A DNA stretch of 64,000 bases from Bacteroidota bacterium (lineage in GTDB: Bacteria; Bacteroidota; Ignavibacteria; Ignavibacteriales; Ignavibacteriaceae), in contig JAKBMG010000104.1 in NCBI GenBank assembly GCA_021831685.1, positions 1-64,000 on the forward strand, read 5' to 3'. Below, piece after piece: positions 35,407-44,506 of this stretch. The translations under genes were made by a program, and so were the position numbers. The notes beneath the pieces were generated by a model. The model ran no database searches. It was not told where the DNA came from and saw only the letters and a program-made list of their open reading frames with translations. The stretch's first letter is position 1; each line of letters starts with the position of its first letter.

Positions 35407-36003
35407 TTTGTTTCTTAAGGTAGCATATTTTCGCGAGTCGGCTGACCAAGCAATTGAATATTCTATCGCTTGCAAAACATTATCCACAGAGGCTACTACT
35501 TCCCACATTTTTCCGTTTCTTTCATCCATAAATCTTTCTTTGATTGATCCATCAAGCAAGGCTAAACACGGATCAAAAAAATTCTTTGTGTTGACCAAAA
35601 TTATCGGGCTCAAATATAAACCGAGTCTTTTTAAAGTAATTACCTCAAATAATTCTTCTAAGGTTCCCGAGCCACCGGGTAAAACAATTGTAGCATCTGT
35701 CCCCTCAATCATCATTTCCTTCCTTTCACTTAACGAATCAACAATTTTTAACTCGGTAATTTTATCGCTCCCCCATTCCAAGTCGAACATGAATTTTGGG
35801 ATTATACCATAGACATTTCCTCCTTTTGATAATGCACCGTCTGCAAGCCTTCCCATACAACCTGCTGTACCTCCGCCATAGACAAGGTCTACAGAATTAT
35901 CTGCAAGAATTTCCCCAAGCTTAAATGCAGAATCTAAAAAAACATTATCCGACAAGTCGCTCGAAGCGCAAAACGCACAAACTTTTTTTATATTTCTTTT
36001 CAC
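35404..36003 (-). CDS. LOG-family nucleotide 5'-monophosphate phosphoribohydrolase
   Basis: 199 residues of the TIGR00730/LOG Rossmann family. The N-terminal CAFCASSDLSD, the loop VYGGGTAGCMGRLADGAL and the active-site motif PGGSGTLEELFE (PGGxGTxxE) are all present. Members cleave the N-glycosidic bond of nucleoside monophosphates (AMP or cytokinin monophosphates). The exact substrate here is not known. Apparently a single gene. Confidence 0.9.
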   Translation of the reverse strand: MKRNIKKVCAFCASSDLSDNVFLDSAFKLGEILADNSVDLVYGGGTAGCMGRLADGALSKGGNVYGIIPKFMFDLEWGSDKITELKIVDSLSERKEMMIEGTDATIVLPGGSGTLEELFEVITLKRLGLYLSPIILVNTKNFFDPCLALLDGSIKERFMDERNGKMWEVVASVDNVLQAIEYSIAWSADSRKYATLRNK

Positions 36004-36108
36004 ATAGGCCTTTAAGTTATATTTTAATCAAAAGAAGATTATTTTACTGTTCAATTTATAAAAAATTTGGAAGCATTTACAATACAAAAATATTTTGGAA
36101 TAAATCTC

Positions 36109-36429
36109 ATGAAATTATTAATTGTTGCCTTGATAATCTTTACATTCAATTTGCCTTTTGGTTATTGGCGCTCTAATGTGAAGAAGTTTTCACTACAGTG
36201 GGCATTGGCTATTCATTTACCGGTTCCTTTTGTAGTTGCCTTACGTTTTATCTCCGGGATCGGATTCGCATTTATTACATATCCTGTTTTAGTATCTGCT
36301 TTCTTTTTGGGGCAATTTATTGGCGGTAAGTTAAATATGATTTTAAAAAATAATGAAGTCCAGCCTTTAACTTCTTGCCTTCCATGCGATTTAATCAAAA
36401 GCTTCGTCTTAACACAAAGGAAAAAATAG
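36109..36429 (+). CDS. Conserved hypothetical small membrane protein
   Basis: 106 residues with three hydrophobic segments (~2-12, ~34-55 and ~57-75); the sentence-like conserved stretch LPFGYWRSNVKKFSLQWALAIHLPVP spans the first loop. I recall similar short proteins in Bacteroidota but no function. ATG at 36109 was preferred to an upstream in-frame ATG because it places a hydrophobic segment at the N-terminus. It precedes an MlaF-like ATPase by 86 bp but is too small to be the MlaE permease. Confidence 0.65.
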   Translation: MKLLIVALIIFTFNLPFGYWRSNVKKFSLQWALAIHLPVPFVVALRFISGIGFAFITYPVLVSAFFLGQFIGGKLNMILKNNEVQPLTSCLPCDLIKSFVLTQRKK

Positions 36430-36498
36430 CGAATGGAATTTTTATTCTTGTGGATTACTGACTTCTGCAGCTTTTTTTATAAATTGACTAGTAAAATA

Positions 36499-36514
36499 TT
36501 TTCTAATTAGAAAA
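36499..36514 (+). promoter_or_regulatory. 16-bp palindrome abutting the MlaF-like start codon
   Basis: TTTTCTAATTAGAAAA is a perfect palindrome ending one base before the ATG. There is no ribosome binding site in this stretch, so it could be a repressor site or affect translation; chance is possible in such AT-rich DNA. Confidence 0.3.
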
Positions 36515-36515
36515 A

Positions 36516-37247
36516 ATGATAGAAATAAATAACCTTTACAAAAGTTTCGGAAATAACAAAGTTTTGAAAGGTGTTAATCTAACGATTAATAAAGGAGAAA
36601 CTTTAGTTATTATAGGAAGAAGCGGTTGTGGAAAAAGTGTCCTTATCAAACATATTGTCGGTTTGCTTCAACCCGACAGAGGCTTTGTTAGGGTTGAAGA
36701 TCAGATCGTCAGTGAACTTAGTGTTAAAAACCTTTACCTGCTGAGAAAAAAATTCGGATTTCTTTTTCAAGGTGCTGCTCTTTTTGATTCCATGACTGTC
36801 GGCGAAAATGTATCTCTTCCGTTAGACGAGTCTGATTCCGGATTCTCTACAACTGAAATTGATAAAATTGTAAATGAAAAATTAGAACTTGTAGGATTGA
36901 TAGGCATGAACAAGCTAAAACCTGCTGAGCTTTCCGGCGGAATGAAAAAACGTGTCGGGCTTGCAAGAGCTTTGGTCACAAATCCTGAATATATTTTATA
37001 CGACGAACCTACTACAGGGCTTGATCCAATTATGTCTGACTCAATTGATGGTTTAATTAAAGAATTAAGCGATAAAATATCAGTAACATCGGTCGTTGTG
37101 ACCCATGATTTGTATAGCGTAAAAAATGTTGCGGACAAAGTCGCAATAATGCACGAAGGCATTATCCACTTTACGGGAACACCACTGGAGCTCTTAAACT
37201 CGGAAGACGAAGTAATCGTCGACTTCATTAAAAGAACGAACGCATAA
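36516..37247 (+). CDS. mlaF: MlaF-like ABC transporter ATP-binding protein
   Basis: 243 residues. Walker A GRSGCGKSV, Q-loop FLFQGAALFDSMTVGEN, signature LSGGMKKRVGLARAL, Walker B YILYDEPTTGLDP and switch His VVTHDL are complete. The FQGAALFDSMTVGENVSLPL context and GGMKKR are typical of MlaF, which powers phospholipid movement between outer and inner membrane in Gram-negative cells. MlaE and MlaD are not adjacent, so this would be an orphan locus or it serves another permease. A 16-bp palindrome abuts the start. Confidence 0.85.
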   Translation: MIEINNLYKSFGNNKVLKGVNLTINKGETLVIIGRSGCGKSVLIKHIVGLLQPDRGFVRVEDQIVSELSVKNLYLLRKKFGFLFQGAALFDSMTVGENVSLPLDESDSGFSTTEIDKIVNEKLELVGLIGMNKLKPAELSGGMKKRVGLARALVTNPEYILYDEPTTGLDPIMSDSIDGLIKELSDKISVTSVVVTHDLYSVKNVADKVAIMHEGIIHFTGTPLELLNSEDEVIVDFIKRTNA

Positions 37248-37361
37248 AGTAAATCCCGCCGGAATTATTTAAGATTAAAATATTATATCAAACTGCTTCA
37301 AAGTATTGTGGACAATTCGTAAATTTAATATGAATTTAAAAATTTTTTATATAGGTAGACA

Positions 37362-37841
37362 ATGATTGAAAATACCTCAATAGTTCAAATGATTCAATTA
37401 ATGTTAGCCCCGGGTATTATGATTTCCGCTTGCGGGTTGCTTTTACTCGGGATGAATAACAAATATTCATTAGTGGTAAACAGAATCCGGCTTTTAAATG
37501 AAGAAAGACGAAAAATTTCAAAAAATATTAATGATAAAGAATTTAATTACCACGAAAACATTCGGCTCGAAAGTCTTTCAATGCAGATTTCTGCGCTTGA
37601 TTTAAGAGTTCGCCTTGTCAGAAATGCAGTGTTATCATATACTGTAGCTGTTGCCTTTTTCGTGTTGACATCACTATTCATCGGACTTCAATATACCAGC
37701 AGTATTCAGAATATAAATCACTTTATAACATTTCTTTTCCTTGCGGGGATGGTGCTCGTCCTTGCCGGAGTAATTTTCGCAGCTTATGAAACGATTAGAG
37801 GCTACGAAATTGTTCACCTCGATGTAAGAATTGATGAGTAA
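37362..37841 (+). CDS. DUF2721-family membrane protein
   Basis: 159 residues with TM segments at ~10-29, ~88-108 and ~115-140 and a charged helix between the first two (NRIRLLNEERRKISKN). The N-terminal QMIQLMLAPGIMISACGLLLLGMNNKYSLVVNRIR is the DUF2721 signature. Function unknown. 11 bp separate it from aat, suggesting co-transcription. Confidence 0.88.
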   Translation: MIENTSIVQMIQLMLAPGIMISACGLLLLGMNNKYSLVVNRIRLLNEERRKISKNINDKEFNYHENIRLESLSMQISALDLRVRLVRNAVLSYTVAVAFFVLTSLFIGLQYTSSIQNINHFITFLFLAGMVLVLAGVIFAAYETIRGYEIVHLDVRIDE

Positions 37842-37852
37842 AGTATTTCACG

Positions 37853-38452
37853 ATGATTACACAAGAATTTTCAGGGGCTGATTTTTTAAGAGATCCGGAG
37901 CAGATGTTATCCCTTTATGCTCGAGGTGCCTTCCCTATGGCGGATGAAGACAGTGTAGTGGATTGGTATTTCCCAAAAATCCGAACAATAATATCTCCGG
38001 ATAAATACAACATTCCCCGCTCATTTAGAAAAAGTATTTCTCAACTAAATTTCGAAGTAAGGATTGATACTCAATTTCTATCCGTTGTTAGGGCTTGCGC
38101 TGATAGAAGTGAAACCTGGATTTCTGAAGAAATTATTGAAGCATATTTACGACTCGAAAAATTAGGGCATGTTCATACTGTCGAAACCTGGAGCAATAAT
38201 TATTTAGTCGGTGGCTTATATGGCATTACTTATCATGGAGCCTTTTTTGGTGAATCAATGTTCTCCCGTGTTTCTCAAGCATCAAAGTTTGCATTGATGA
38301 AATTATTAGAACATCTTAATGAAAAAAAATTCGTTCTGCTTGATGTTCAATTTATGACAGAGCATCTCAGAATGTTTGGAGCAAAAGAAATTTCCTTTGA
38401 AGAATACAGCGGCTTACTGCAAAAAGCTTACAATCAAGATTGCCACTATTAA
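37853..38452 (+). CDS. aat: Leucyl/phenylalanyl-tRNA-protein transferase
   Basis: Transfers Leu or Phe from aminoacyl-tRNA to N-terminal Arg or Lys of proteins, marking them for ClpAPS degradation (N-degron pathway). Family motifs are LYARGAFPMADED, WYFPKIRTIISPD, the HVHTVETW-like segment (LGHVHTVETWSN), GGLYGITYHGAFFGESMFS and the C-terminal LLDVQFMTEHLRMFGAKEI. Length (199) is normal. It overlaps the convergent M24 peptidase by 4 bp. Confidence 0.95.
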   Translation: MITQEFSGADFLRDPEQMLSLYARGAFPMADEDSVVDWYFPKIRTIISPDKYNIPRSFRKSISQLNFEVRIDTQFLSVVRACADRSETWISEEIIEAYLRLEKLGHVHTVETWSNNYLVGGLYGITYHGAFFGESMFSRVSQASKFALMKLLEHLNEKKFVLLDVQFMTEHLRMFGAKEISFEEYSGLLQKAYNQDCHY

Positions 38453-39642
38453 CCTCTAATAAGCATCAACTGTTTCTGTGGTTTTGAAATAAACTCACAC
38501 CCGTTCTTTGTAACAAATACTTCTTCTTCTATTGTCGAAGTTCCGTAATCTTTTACGTAGAGCCGGGGTTCAATAGTATATACCTGGCTTTCTTCAACGG
38601 GTAGAAACGGAGTAGTGCCATATTTTTCCCATCTCGGAAGTAGACCTCCACCCCCGTCATGTGCTTCCCTCCCAACCTGGTGTCCAAGCCCGTGCGGAAA
38701 TTCTTCATAACCTTGTCCGGTAATATAGCTGCGAGCAATATCGTCCATCTCGCAGCCTTTAACTCCGGGCTTCAAATTATCCGCAACTTTTTGAATTGCA
38801 TCACGGATTACACTAAAACCCTTCTCAACTTCTGCAGGAGCCTTATCTTCACCATCCCTTAATACATACCATGTTCGTTGAAGGTCAGAACAATAACCAC
38901 GATACTTTATCCCGAAGTCAACATTTACCAGATGTCCTTTTTCTACCTTCCTATTTGTCGGTCCGGCGTGTGCGCTAGTTGCTTCTGGCCCGGTAAACAC
39001 GGATGGGCAATGATCCTCTTCCCACGATAATCCGAAGCCTCTTTCTTTCGCAACATCTTTTATCTGCTCCGCAATTTCAATTTCGGATTTTCCCGGCTTG
39101 ATGAATAACGACATCTCATCAAAAATCTTCAAAGTTTCCTCAACGGCTTCCTTCATTATTGCAAGCTCAGCTTTAGATTTTCTTCCTCTTAAAGCCGAGA
39201 TTATTTCTTCCGATGAAATTAGTTTTTCGCTAAAGGTAGTTCCTTCTAAAATATCTGCCAAAATAAGAAACATTCCGTGAGTTAACCCATCGGCAAGGTT
39301 TGAGTTTTTAGAAAAGTTGATGGCAATCTTCGAAGGATTTTTTTTATTTAAATAATCCAACAATGGCTTTTTAACAGACTGAACATAACCGACCACATTT
39401 TTATATAATCCCTTTGTCTGAAAATTTTCAACCTCAAGAGTACCTACAATCGCTGTTGTATCGCCATCTTTCGAAATCATTAATCCCGACTGCCACGTGC
39501 ACCCTGTTCCGGCAATCATATCCATCGCGGGGTCTTTTATGTTACCACTTTCCCTTACAAAGGTAAGCCATAGATCGATCTTTTTTTCATTCAATATTTG
39601 AACTGCTTGGACTATTTTTTCTTTAAGAATATTATCTATCAT
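38449..39642 (-). CDS. M24-family Xaa-Pro-type aminopeptidase
   Basis: 397 residues: an N-terminal creatinase-like domain (~1-155) and a C-terminal pita-bread peptidase domain. Metal ligands are visible in VDFGIKYRGYCSDLQRT (two Asp), the HGLGHQVG His, TIEPRLY and EEEVFV (two Glu). It should hydrolyse X-Pro peptides in the cytoplasm; exact specificity is uncertain. AAGAGG lies upstream of the ATG. Divergent from gdhA across a 371-bp region. Confidence 0.9.
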   Translation of the reverse strand: MIDNILKEKIVQAVQILNEKKIDLWLTFVRESGNIKDPAMDMIAGTGCTWQSGLMISKDGDTTAIVGTLEVENFQTKGLYKNVVGYVQSVKKPLLDYLNKKNPSKIAINFSKNSNLADGLTHGMFLILADILEGTTFSEKLISSEEIISALRGRKSKAELAIMKEAVEETLKIFDEMSLFIKPGKSEIEIAEQIKDVAKERGFGLSWEEDHCPSVFTGPEATSAHAGPTNRKVEKGHLVNVDFGIKYRGYCSDLQRTWYVLRDGEDKAPAEVEKGFSVIRDAIQKVADNLKPGVKGCEMDDIARSYITGQGYEEFPHGLGHQVGREAHDGGGGLLPRWEKYGTTPFLPVEESQVYTIEPRLYVKDYGTSTIEEEVFVTKNGCEFISKPQKQLMLIRG

Positions 39643-39687
39643 TTTAACCTCTTTTTCGTTTAAGATTTCTCAGCTTTTTAGAAAATT

Positions 39688-39706
39688 TATTACTAATTTA
39701 GTAATA
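39688..39706. promoter_or_regulatory. 19-bp perfect palindrome in the gdhA/peptidase divergent region
   Basis: TATTACTAATTTAGTAATA is a perfect dyad around a central T, 46 bp upstream of the peptidase start and within the 371-bp divergent region leading to gdhA. It is a candidate operator for a dimeric regulator. Elsewhere in this region I see no gene: an open frame from 39742 runs into gdhA but has no coding features. Confidence 0.4.
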
Positions 39707-40013
39707 GAAAATTTCTTTCGGAAGAGATTAGAAAAGAATTTATGATTATTCTTCCACTTAAAAAGCAAAATATTTCATATCGGGAAACAGATTATTTGTC
39801 AGCCATGTATATTGCTTGGTTGATAAAATTTTTTAATACTGCCTCAAGCGTAACCCGCTCGCATAGCAGTAAACCGGAAAGTAAGTTCATGGGAGTTATT
39901 TTTCGCTGGAAATTATACCCACAATTTCTGAAACCTTTAAGCATAACAGGGCAACAATCCTTTTTAATCAACCAATTATTTATTAACCTATTCAAAAAAA
40001 TAGTGAGTGTTTT

Positions 40014-41353
40014 ATGTCTGAATACATTGCAAAATTAATGTTGGAAGTTAAGGCCAAAAACCCTAACGAACCTGAGTTTCATCAAGCAGTTCAAGAAATA
40101 GTAGAATCTCTTGAGGTAGTTTTAGAACGTCATCCCGAATACCGTTCCGCAAAAATATTGGAGCGTATGGTAGAGCCGGAAAGATTAATTATGTTCCGCG
40201 TTCCATGGATGGATGATCAAGGAGAAATTCATATCAACCGTGGATTTAGAATTGATATGAATAGCGCAATCGGTCCCTACAAAGGCGGATTAAGATTTCA
40301 CCCTTCAGTCAATTTGGGGATTCTGAAATTCTTAGCATTTGAACAAGTATTAAAAAATAGTCTTACAACCTTGCCGATGGGTGGTGGAAAAGGCGGTTCA
40401 GATTTTGACCCCAAAGGAAAAAGCGATAATGAAGTAATGCATTTCTGTCAAAGTTTTATGACCGAACTCTTCCGCCATATTGGTCCAAATACTGATGTCC
40501 CTGCCGGCGATATTGGCGTAGGAACAAGAGAAATCGGATTTTTATTCGGGCAATATAAGAGATTGAAAAATGAATTTACTGGCGTTCTTACCGGCAAGGG
40601 ATTAAATTGGGGCGGCTCTCTTATTCGCCCGGAAGCTACCGGTTTTGGAGCTGTTTATTTTGCACATGAAATGTTAAAAACTAAAGGAATGGAAATCGAA
40701 GGTAAAACTTTTGCTGTCTCCGGCTTTGGAAATGTTGCCTGGGGTGTCATTCAAAAAATTAATCAGCTCGGCGGAAGAGTCGTTACAATTTCAGGCCCGG
40801 ATGGATTCGTTTATGATAAATTCGGAGTAAAAGGAGAAAAAGTCGATTTCCTTTTACAGATGAGAGCAAGCGCTAATGATAGAGTCCAAGAATATGCAGA
40901 TAAATTTAAAGTGGAATTCTATCCAAATAAACGACCTTGGAGCGTTAAGGTTGATGTTGCAATGCCATGCGCAACTCAAAATGAAATTTTTGTTGATGAC
41001 GCAAAGGAGCTTCTTAAAATGGCTGCCAGTGTGTGTGCGAAGCTGCAAATATGCCTACAACTCTTGACGCATATAAGATCTTTAGAGATGCCGGAATTTT
41101 GTTTGCCCCCGGCAAAGCTGCTAATGCTGGCGGAGTAGCTGTCTCTGGTTTGGAAATGTCGCAAAACAGTATGCGTCTTCCCTGGCCTAAGGAAGAAGTC
41201 GATCACCGCTTAAACCAAATTATGAAACAAATACACGACACTTGTATTTCAACTGCTGAAAGATTTGGTACTCCGGGTAATTATGTGAACGGTGCAAATA
41301 TTGCAGGCTTCCTTAAAGTTGCAGATGCTATGCTTGATCAAGGTCTAGTTTAA
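40014..41353 (+). CDS. gdhA: NADP-type glutamate dehydrogenase, interrupted by a one-base frameshift
   Basis: Reversibly aminates 2-oxoglutarate to glutamate. The N-terminal part shows the substrate pocket GPYKGGLRFHPSVN and PMGGGKGGSDFDPKG with the catalytic Lys, PAGDIGVGTREIGF, and the dinucleotide fold SGFGNVAWG. The frame then shifts at an A-run (41016-41019): upstream it reads KELLKM, downstream CEAANMPTT and APGKAANAGGVAVSGLEMSQN continue in another frame. Adding one A restores 446 codons without a stop, essentially the length of E. coli GdhA. As given, translation would end at 41138 with a scrambled tail. A sequencing or assembly error is as likely as real decay. Confidence 0.9.
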
Positions 41354-41401
41354 TTTTGAATGTATTCTATCTTTGTGCAACAATCACAACTTGCACTATT
41401 T

Positions 41402-41441
41402 CAAATAAGAAATCTCCTTTTAAAGGAGATTTCTTATTTTG
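41402..41441 (+). terminator. Long hairpin terminator after gdhA
   Basis: CAAATAAGAAATCTCCTTT pairs with its inverted copy across a short AT centre, giving a ~18-bp stem ending in T-rich sequence 50 bp after the gdhA stop. Confidence 0.85.
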
Positions 41442-41497
41442 ACCGAAATAGCTTGTCGCTGCTTAAGGTGGTTTTTTAATATTTATGAGAGTTTTTC

Positions 41498-44400
41498 TTG
41501 ACCGATAAATCAGTAATTCCAAAAATGGACAAATTTAATATCATTGACATTGAAGATATTTTTAGCACTCGTATTAAAGAGTTCCAAAAATTAATGCGTT
41601 ATAAAATTCGGGAAATCTTGCTCATCTCAAGCCTTTATGATTATTATCTCTTTGAGGAAGACGGAAGATTGTATGAACTTATCCGTCAGGATTATCAACT
41701 TCTAAACTTAAGCCAGGCTCCTGAAATTACGCACGTCACAACCGGCTCGGAAGCTCTGGAGCTAGCACTTGAAGATAATCGCTTCGACTTAATTATCACC
41801 ACTTTGCACATCGAAGATATGCATGTAATTAAGTTTGCCCGGCTTATTCGCGATGCAGGTATTAAAACTCCGATTATTCTATTGGCTTACGACAACCGCG
41901 AACGGAAAGATTTAATCGCAAATTATGATACTTCCATCTTTGATAGAATTTTTATTTGGCAAGGGGATTACCGCCTCATAATTGGTATAATTAAATATGC
42001 CGAAGATAGAATTAATGTCGAAAATGACACTTCCGTTGTCGGTGTACAGGTAATAATTTTAGTTGAAGATAATGTAAAATTTTATTCCGCTTATCTCCCC
42101 CTAATTTATACTGAAATATTTGATCAGTCACAGCGTCTACTTTCTGAAGGAGTTAATTTAACCCACAAATATTTAAGGATGCGTGCCCGTCCGAAAATTC
42201 TTCTCTGTACTACCTATGAAGAAGCCTGGGAATATTATACAAAGTATGAAGATTTTATCCTCGGAATAATTACTGATAGCAATTTCAGGCACTTTGGTGT
42301 CAGAGATCCGGAAGCGGGAATTAAGTTTGCCAAAAATGTAAAAGCCCAACACAAGGATATACCGATTCTTCTTCAATCAAGCAATGCTGAATTTGCAGAA
42401 AAGGCCAAAGAAGTCGGTGCCGATTTTCTCCTGAAAGGTTCGCCAAAGCTTCTGCATGAACTCCGTAAGTTCATTATGAATAATCTAGGTTTCGGAGATT
42501 TTATATTTCAAGCCGCCAACGGGAAAAAAGTAGGACGTGCTAATAATCTTAAAACACTCGAAGAACAATTAAAAATTGTTCCCGACGAAAGTATCTTCTA
42601 TCATGCTGAAAGAAATGATTATTCTAAATGGCTTAAAGCAAGAACAGAATTTTGGTTAGCTCATAAATTAAGACCGAGAAAAGTCTCAGACTTCAAAAAT
42701 TCATCGGAGTTAAGAAACGAATTAATTACTTCTATCCATTTGTACCAAGAAAATAGATTAAAAGGTATAATCACAGACTTTAATAAGGAATCATTCGATG
42801 ATAAAAATAGTTTCGCAAGAATCGGTGGCGGATCACTCGGCGGTAAAGCACGCGGGCTCGGTTTTATCAATACTTTAATCAACAATGACAAGATAAAAAA
42901 TAAATTTGACGGAATTGAAATCTCTGTCCCTTCAGCCGTTGTTATTGCTACTGATGTTTTCGATCAGTTCTTGGAAGATAACCGCCTTGATATTTTTGCG
43001 CTCGGCGGAATTGATGATGATGAAATTACCCGCCGCTTTCTTGATGCAAAAATCTTTCCGCTTGAAATTGTAACAAAGCTTATCGACTTTTTGAGTGCCA
43101 TTCACGAACCTCTTGCTGTGCGCTCCTCAAGTCTGCTTGAAGATTCGCAGTTTCAACCTTTTGCCGGTGTTTACCAAACTTATATGATTCCGAACAACGA
43201 TCCAGATCCTAAAATCCGACTTGAACAGTTACTTCAAAGCATCAAAGGAGTTTTTGCTTCTACCTTTTATAGAAAAGCTCAAGATTATATGAAGGCTACA
43301 ACTTACCGTCTGGAAGAAGAAAAGATGGCCGTTATCATTCAAAGGCTTGTTGGGGCGCAGCGGGATGGACGCTTCTATCCGGATTTTTCAGGAGTTGCAA
43401 AATCGTATAACTTTTACCCGATCCCTCCGCAAAAATCTACTGACGGAATCGCCATGGTTGGATTAGGGCTCGGAAAGCAGGTCGTAGACGGAGGTAATGT
43501 GGTAAGATTTTGCCCAAGATATCCTAAACATATGATGCAATTCTTTTCTGCAAAAGAAACTGTTCGGAATGCACAACAGGAGTTTTTTGCGCTCGATTTA
43601 ACCGATCATTCAAATAAAATTCTTACTGGTAAACCTGATAATTTTATTAAGAGATTTGGCTTGAAGAAAGCTGAAGAGGATAACACTTTAATAAATGTTG
43701 GCTCAACATACTCGGTAGAAAATGATGCTGTTTATGATGGCGTATCAAGAGCCGGCAAGCGAGTAGTTACTTTTGCTCCCATCTTAAAACAAAAAGTTTT
43801 TCCGCTTGCCGATATCTTAGATATACTTCTCGATCTTGGTGCTTGGGGGATGGGCGTTCCGGTGGAAATTGAATTTGCCGTTAATCTTGAAGTCCCTTTC
43901 GGCAGACCGAAAGAATTTGCTATGCTTCAAATGCGTCCCTTGGTTATTAGCCATGAGTTAGAAGAGCTTGATGTTGATTCTGCAAATACGGAAGACTTGA
44001 TCTGTCAAAGCCAACAGGTACTTGGCAACGGCGCAACAAAAGATATTCATGATATTGTCTTTGTTGATATTCAAAAGTTTGACCGTTCTAAAAGCCAGGA
44101 AACTGCTGCAGAAGTAAGTTATTTTAATTCAATATTGCTTGATCAGAAAAGACCGTATATTTTAATCGGAGTGGGGCGCTGGGGAAGTCTTGACAAATGG
44201 CTTGGTATACCTGTTACTTGGGATCAGATTGCGGGTGCCTCGGTAATTGTAGAATCCGGATTTAAAGATTTTAATGTTACACCTTCTCAAGGCTCTCACT
44301 TTTTTCAAAATATAACTTCATTTAAAACTGGATATTTTACTGTCAATGACCTTAATAAGTTGGGCTTTATTGACTGGCAGTGGCTTCTTTCTCAAAAACC

Positions 44401-44506
44401 GTTCAAAGAATTAATCTGGACGAGACATTTACGGTTTAATGAGCCGATAACTGTTAAAATTAATGGTCATAAAAGCAAGGGAGTTATTTCCAAACCTGGG
44501 AAATAA
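41498..44506 (+). CDS. Receiver-receiver-PPDK-N (PEP/pyruvate-binding) fusion protein
   Basis: 1002 residues, no signal peptide or TM. First a receiver-like domain (~38-165) in which the phospho-Asp position is Thr102 (DLIITTLHIEDM) and no acidic pocket is seen. A second receiver (~182-328) has VEDN, D260 in GIITDSNF, QSS and LLKGS, so it looks phosphorylatable. After a linker comes an ATP-grasp domain of pyruvate phosphate dikinase N-type (~435-830): GGGSLGGKARGLGF, AVRSSSLLEDS, FAGVYQTY. The phospho-His swivelling domain and the PEP-binding barrel of true PPDK/PPS are missing. The last ~170 residues are unassigned. Start is TTG with GAGAG upstream; an ATG nine codons later is possible. Activity unknown. 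Confidence 0.85.
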   Translation: MTDKSVIPKMDKFNIIDIEDIFSTRIKEFQKLMRYKIREILLISSLYDYYLFEEDGRLYELIRQDYQLLNLSQAPEITHVTTGSEALELALEDNRFDLIITTLHIEDMHVIKFARLIRDAGIKTPIILLAYDNRERKDLIANYDTSIFDRIFIWQGDYRLIIGIIKYAEDRINVENDTSVVGVQVIILVEDNVKFYSAYLPLIYTEIFDQSQRLLSEGVNLTHKYLRMRARPKILLCTTYEEAWEYYTKYEDFILGIITDSNFRHFGVRDPEAGIKFAKNVKAQHKDIPILLQSSNAEFAEKAKEVGADFLLKGSPKLLHELRKFIMNNLGFGDFIFQAANGKKVGRANNLKTLEEQLKIVPDESIFYHAERNDYSKWLKARTEFWLAHKLRPRKVSDFKNSSELRNELITSIHLYQENRLKGIITDFNKESFDDKNSFARIGGGSLGGKARGLGFINTLINNDKIKNKFDGIEISVPSAVVIATDVFDQFLEDNRLDIFALGGIDDDEITRRFLDAKIFPLEIVTKLIDFLSAIHEPLAVRSSSLLEDSQFQPFAGVYQTYMIPNNDPDPKIRLEQLLQSIKGVFASTFYRKAQDYMKATTYRLEEEKMAVIIQRLVGAQRDGRFYPDFSGVAKSYNFYPIPPQKSTDGIAMVGLGLGKQVVDGGNVVRFCPRYPKHMMQFFSAKETVRNAQQEFFALDLTDHSNKILTGKPDNFIKRFGLKKAEEDNTLINVGSTYSVENDAVYDGVSRAGKRVVTFAPILKQKVFPLADILDILLDLGAWGMGVPVEIEFAVNLEVPFGRPKEFAMLQMRPLVISHELEELDVDSANTEDLICQSQQVLGNGATKDIHDIVFVDIQKFDRSKSQETAAEVSYFNSILLDQKRPYILIGVGRWGSLDKWLGIPVTWDQIAGASVIVESGFKDFNVTPSQGSHFFQNITSFKTGYFTVNDLNKLGFIDWQWLLSQKPFKELIWTRHLRFNEPITVKINGHKSKGVISKPGK

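Noticed and set aside
36109-36429. Small membrane protein as MlaE, partner of the MlaF-like ATPase
   Set aside because: MlaE is ~260 residues with a distinct motif; this product has 106 residues and no similarity.
39742-40038. 98-codon open frame upstream of gdhA
   Set aside because: No ribosome binding site, composition is random-like with no domain or signal, and it overlaps the certain gdhA start in another frame. Treated as chance.
41010-41040. Programmed ribosomal frameshift in gdhA
   Set aside because: The A4 run is not a good slippery heptamer, there is no downstream pseudoknot evident, and gdhA is not known for frameshifting; an indel is the simpler reading.
41498-44506. Plain phosphoenolpyruvate synthase or PPDK
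   Set aside because: Only the ATP-grasp part is present. The His-bearing and PEP-binding domains are absent and receiver domains are fused at the N-terminus.
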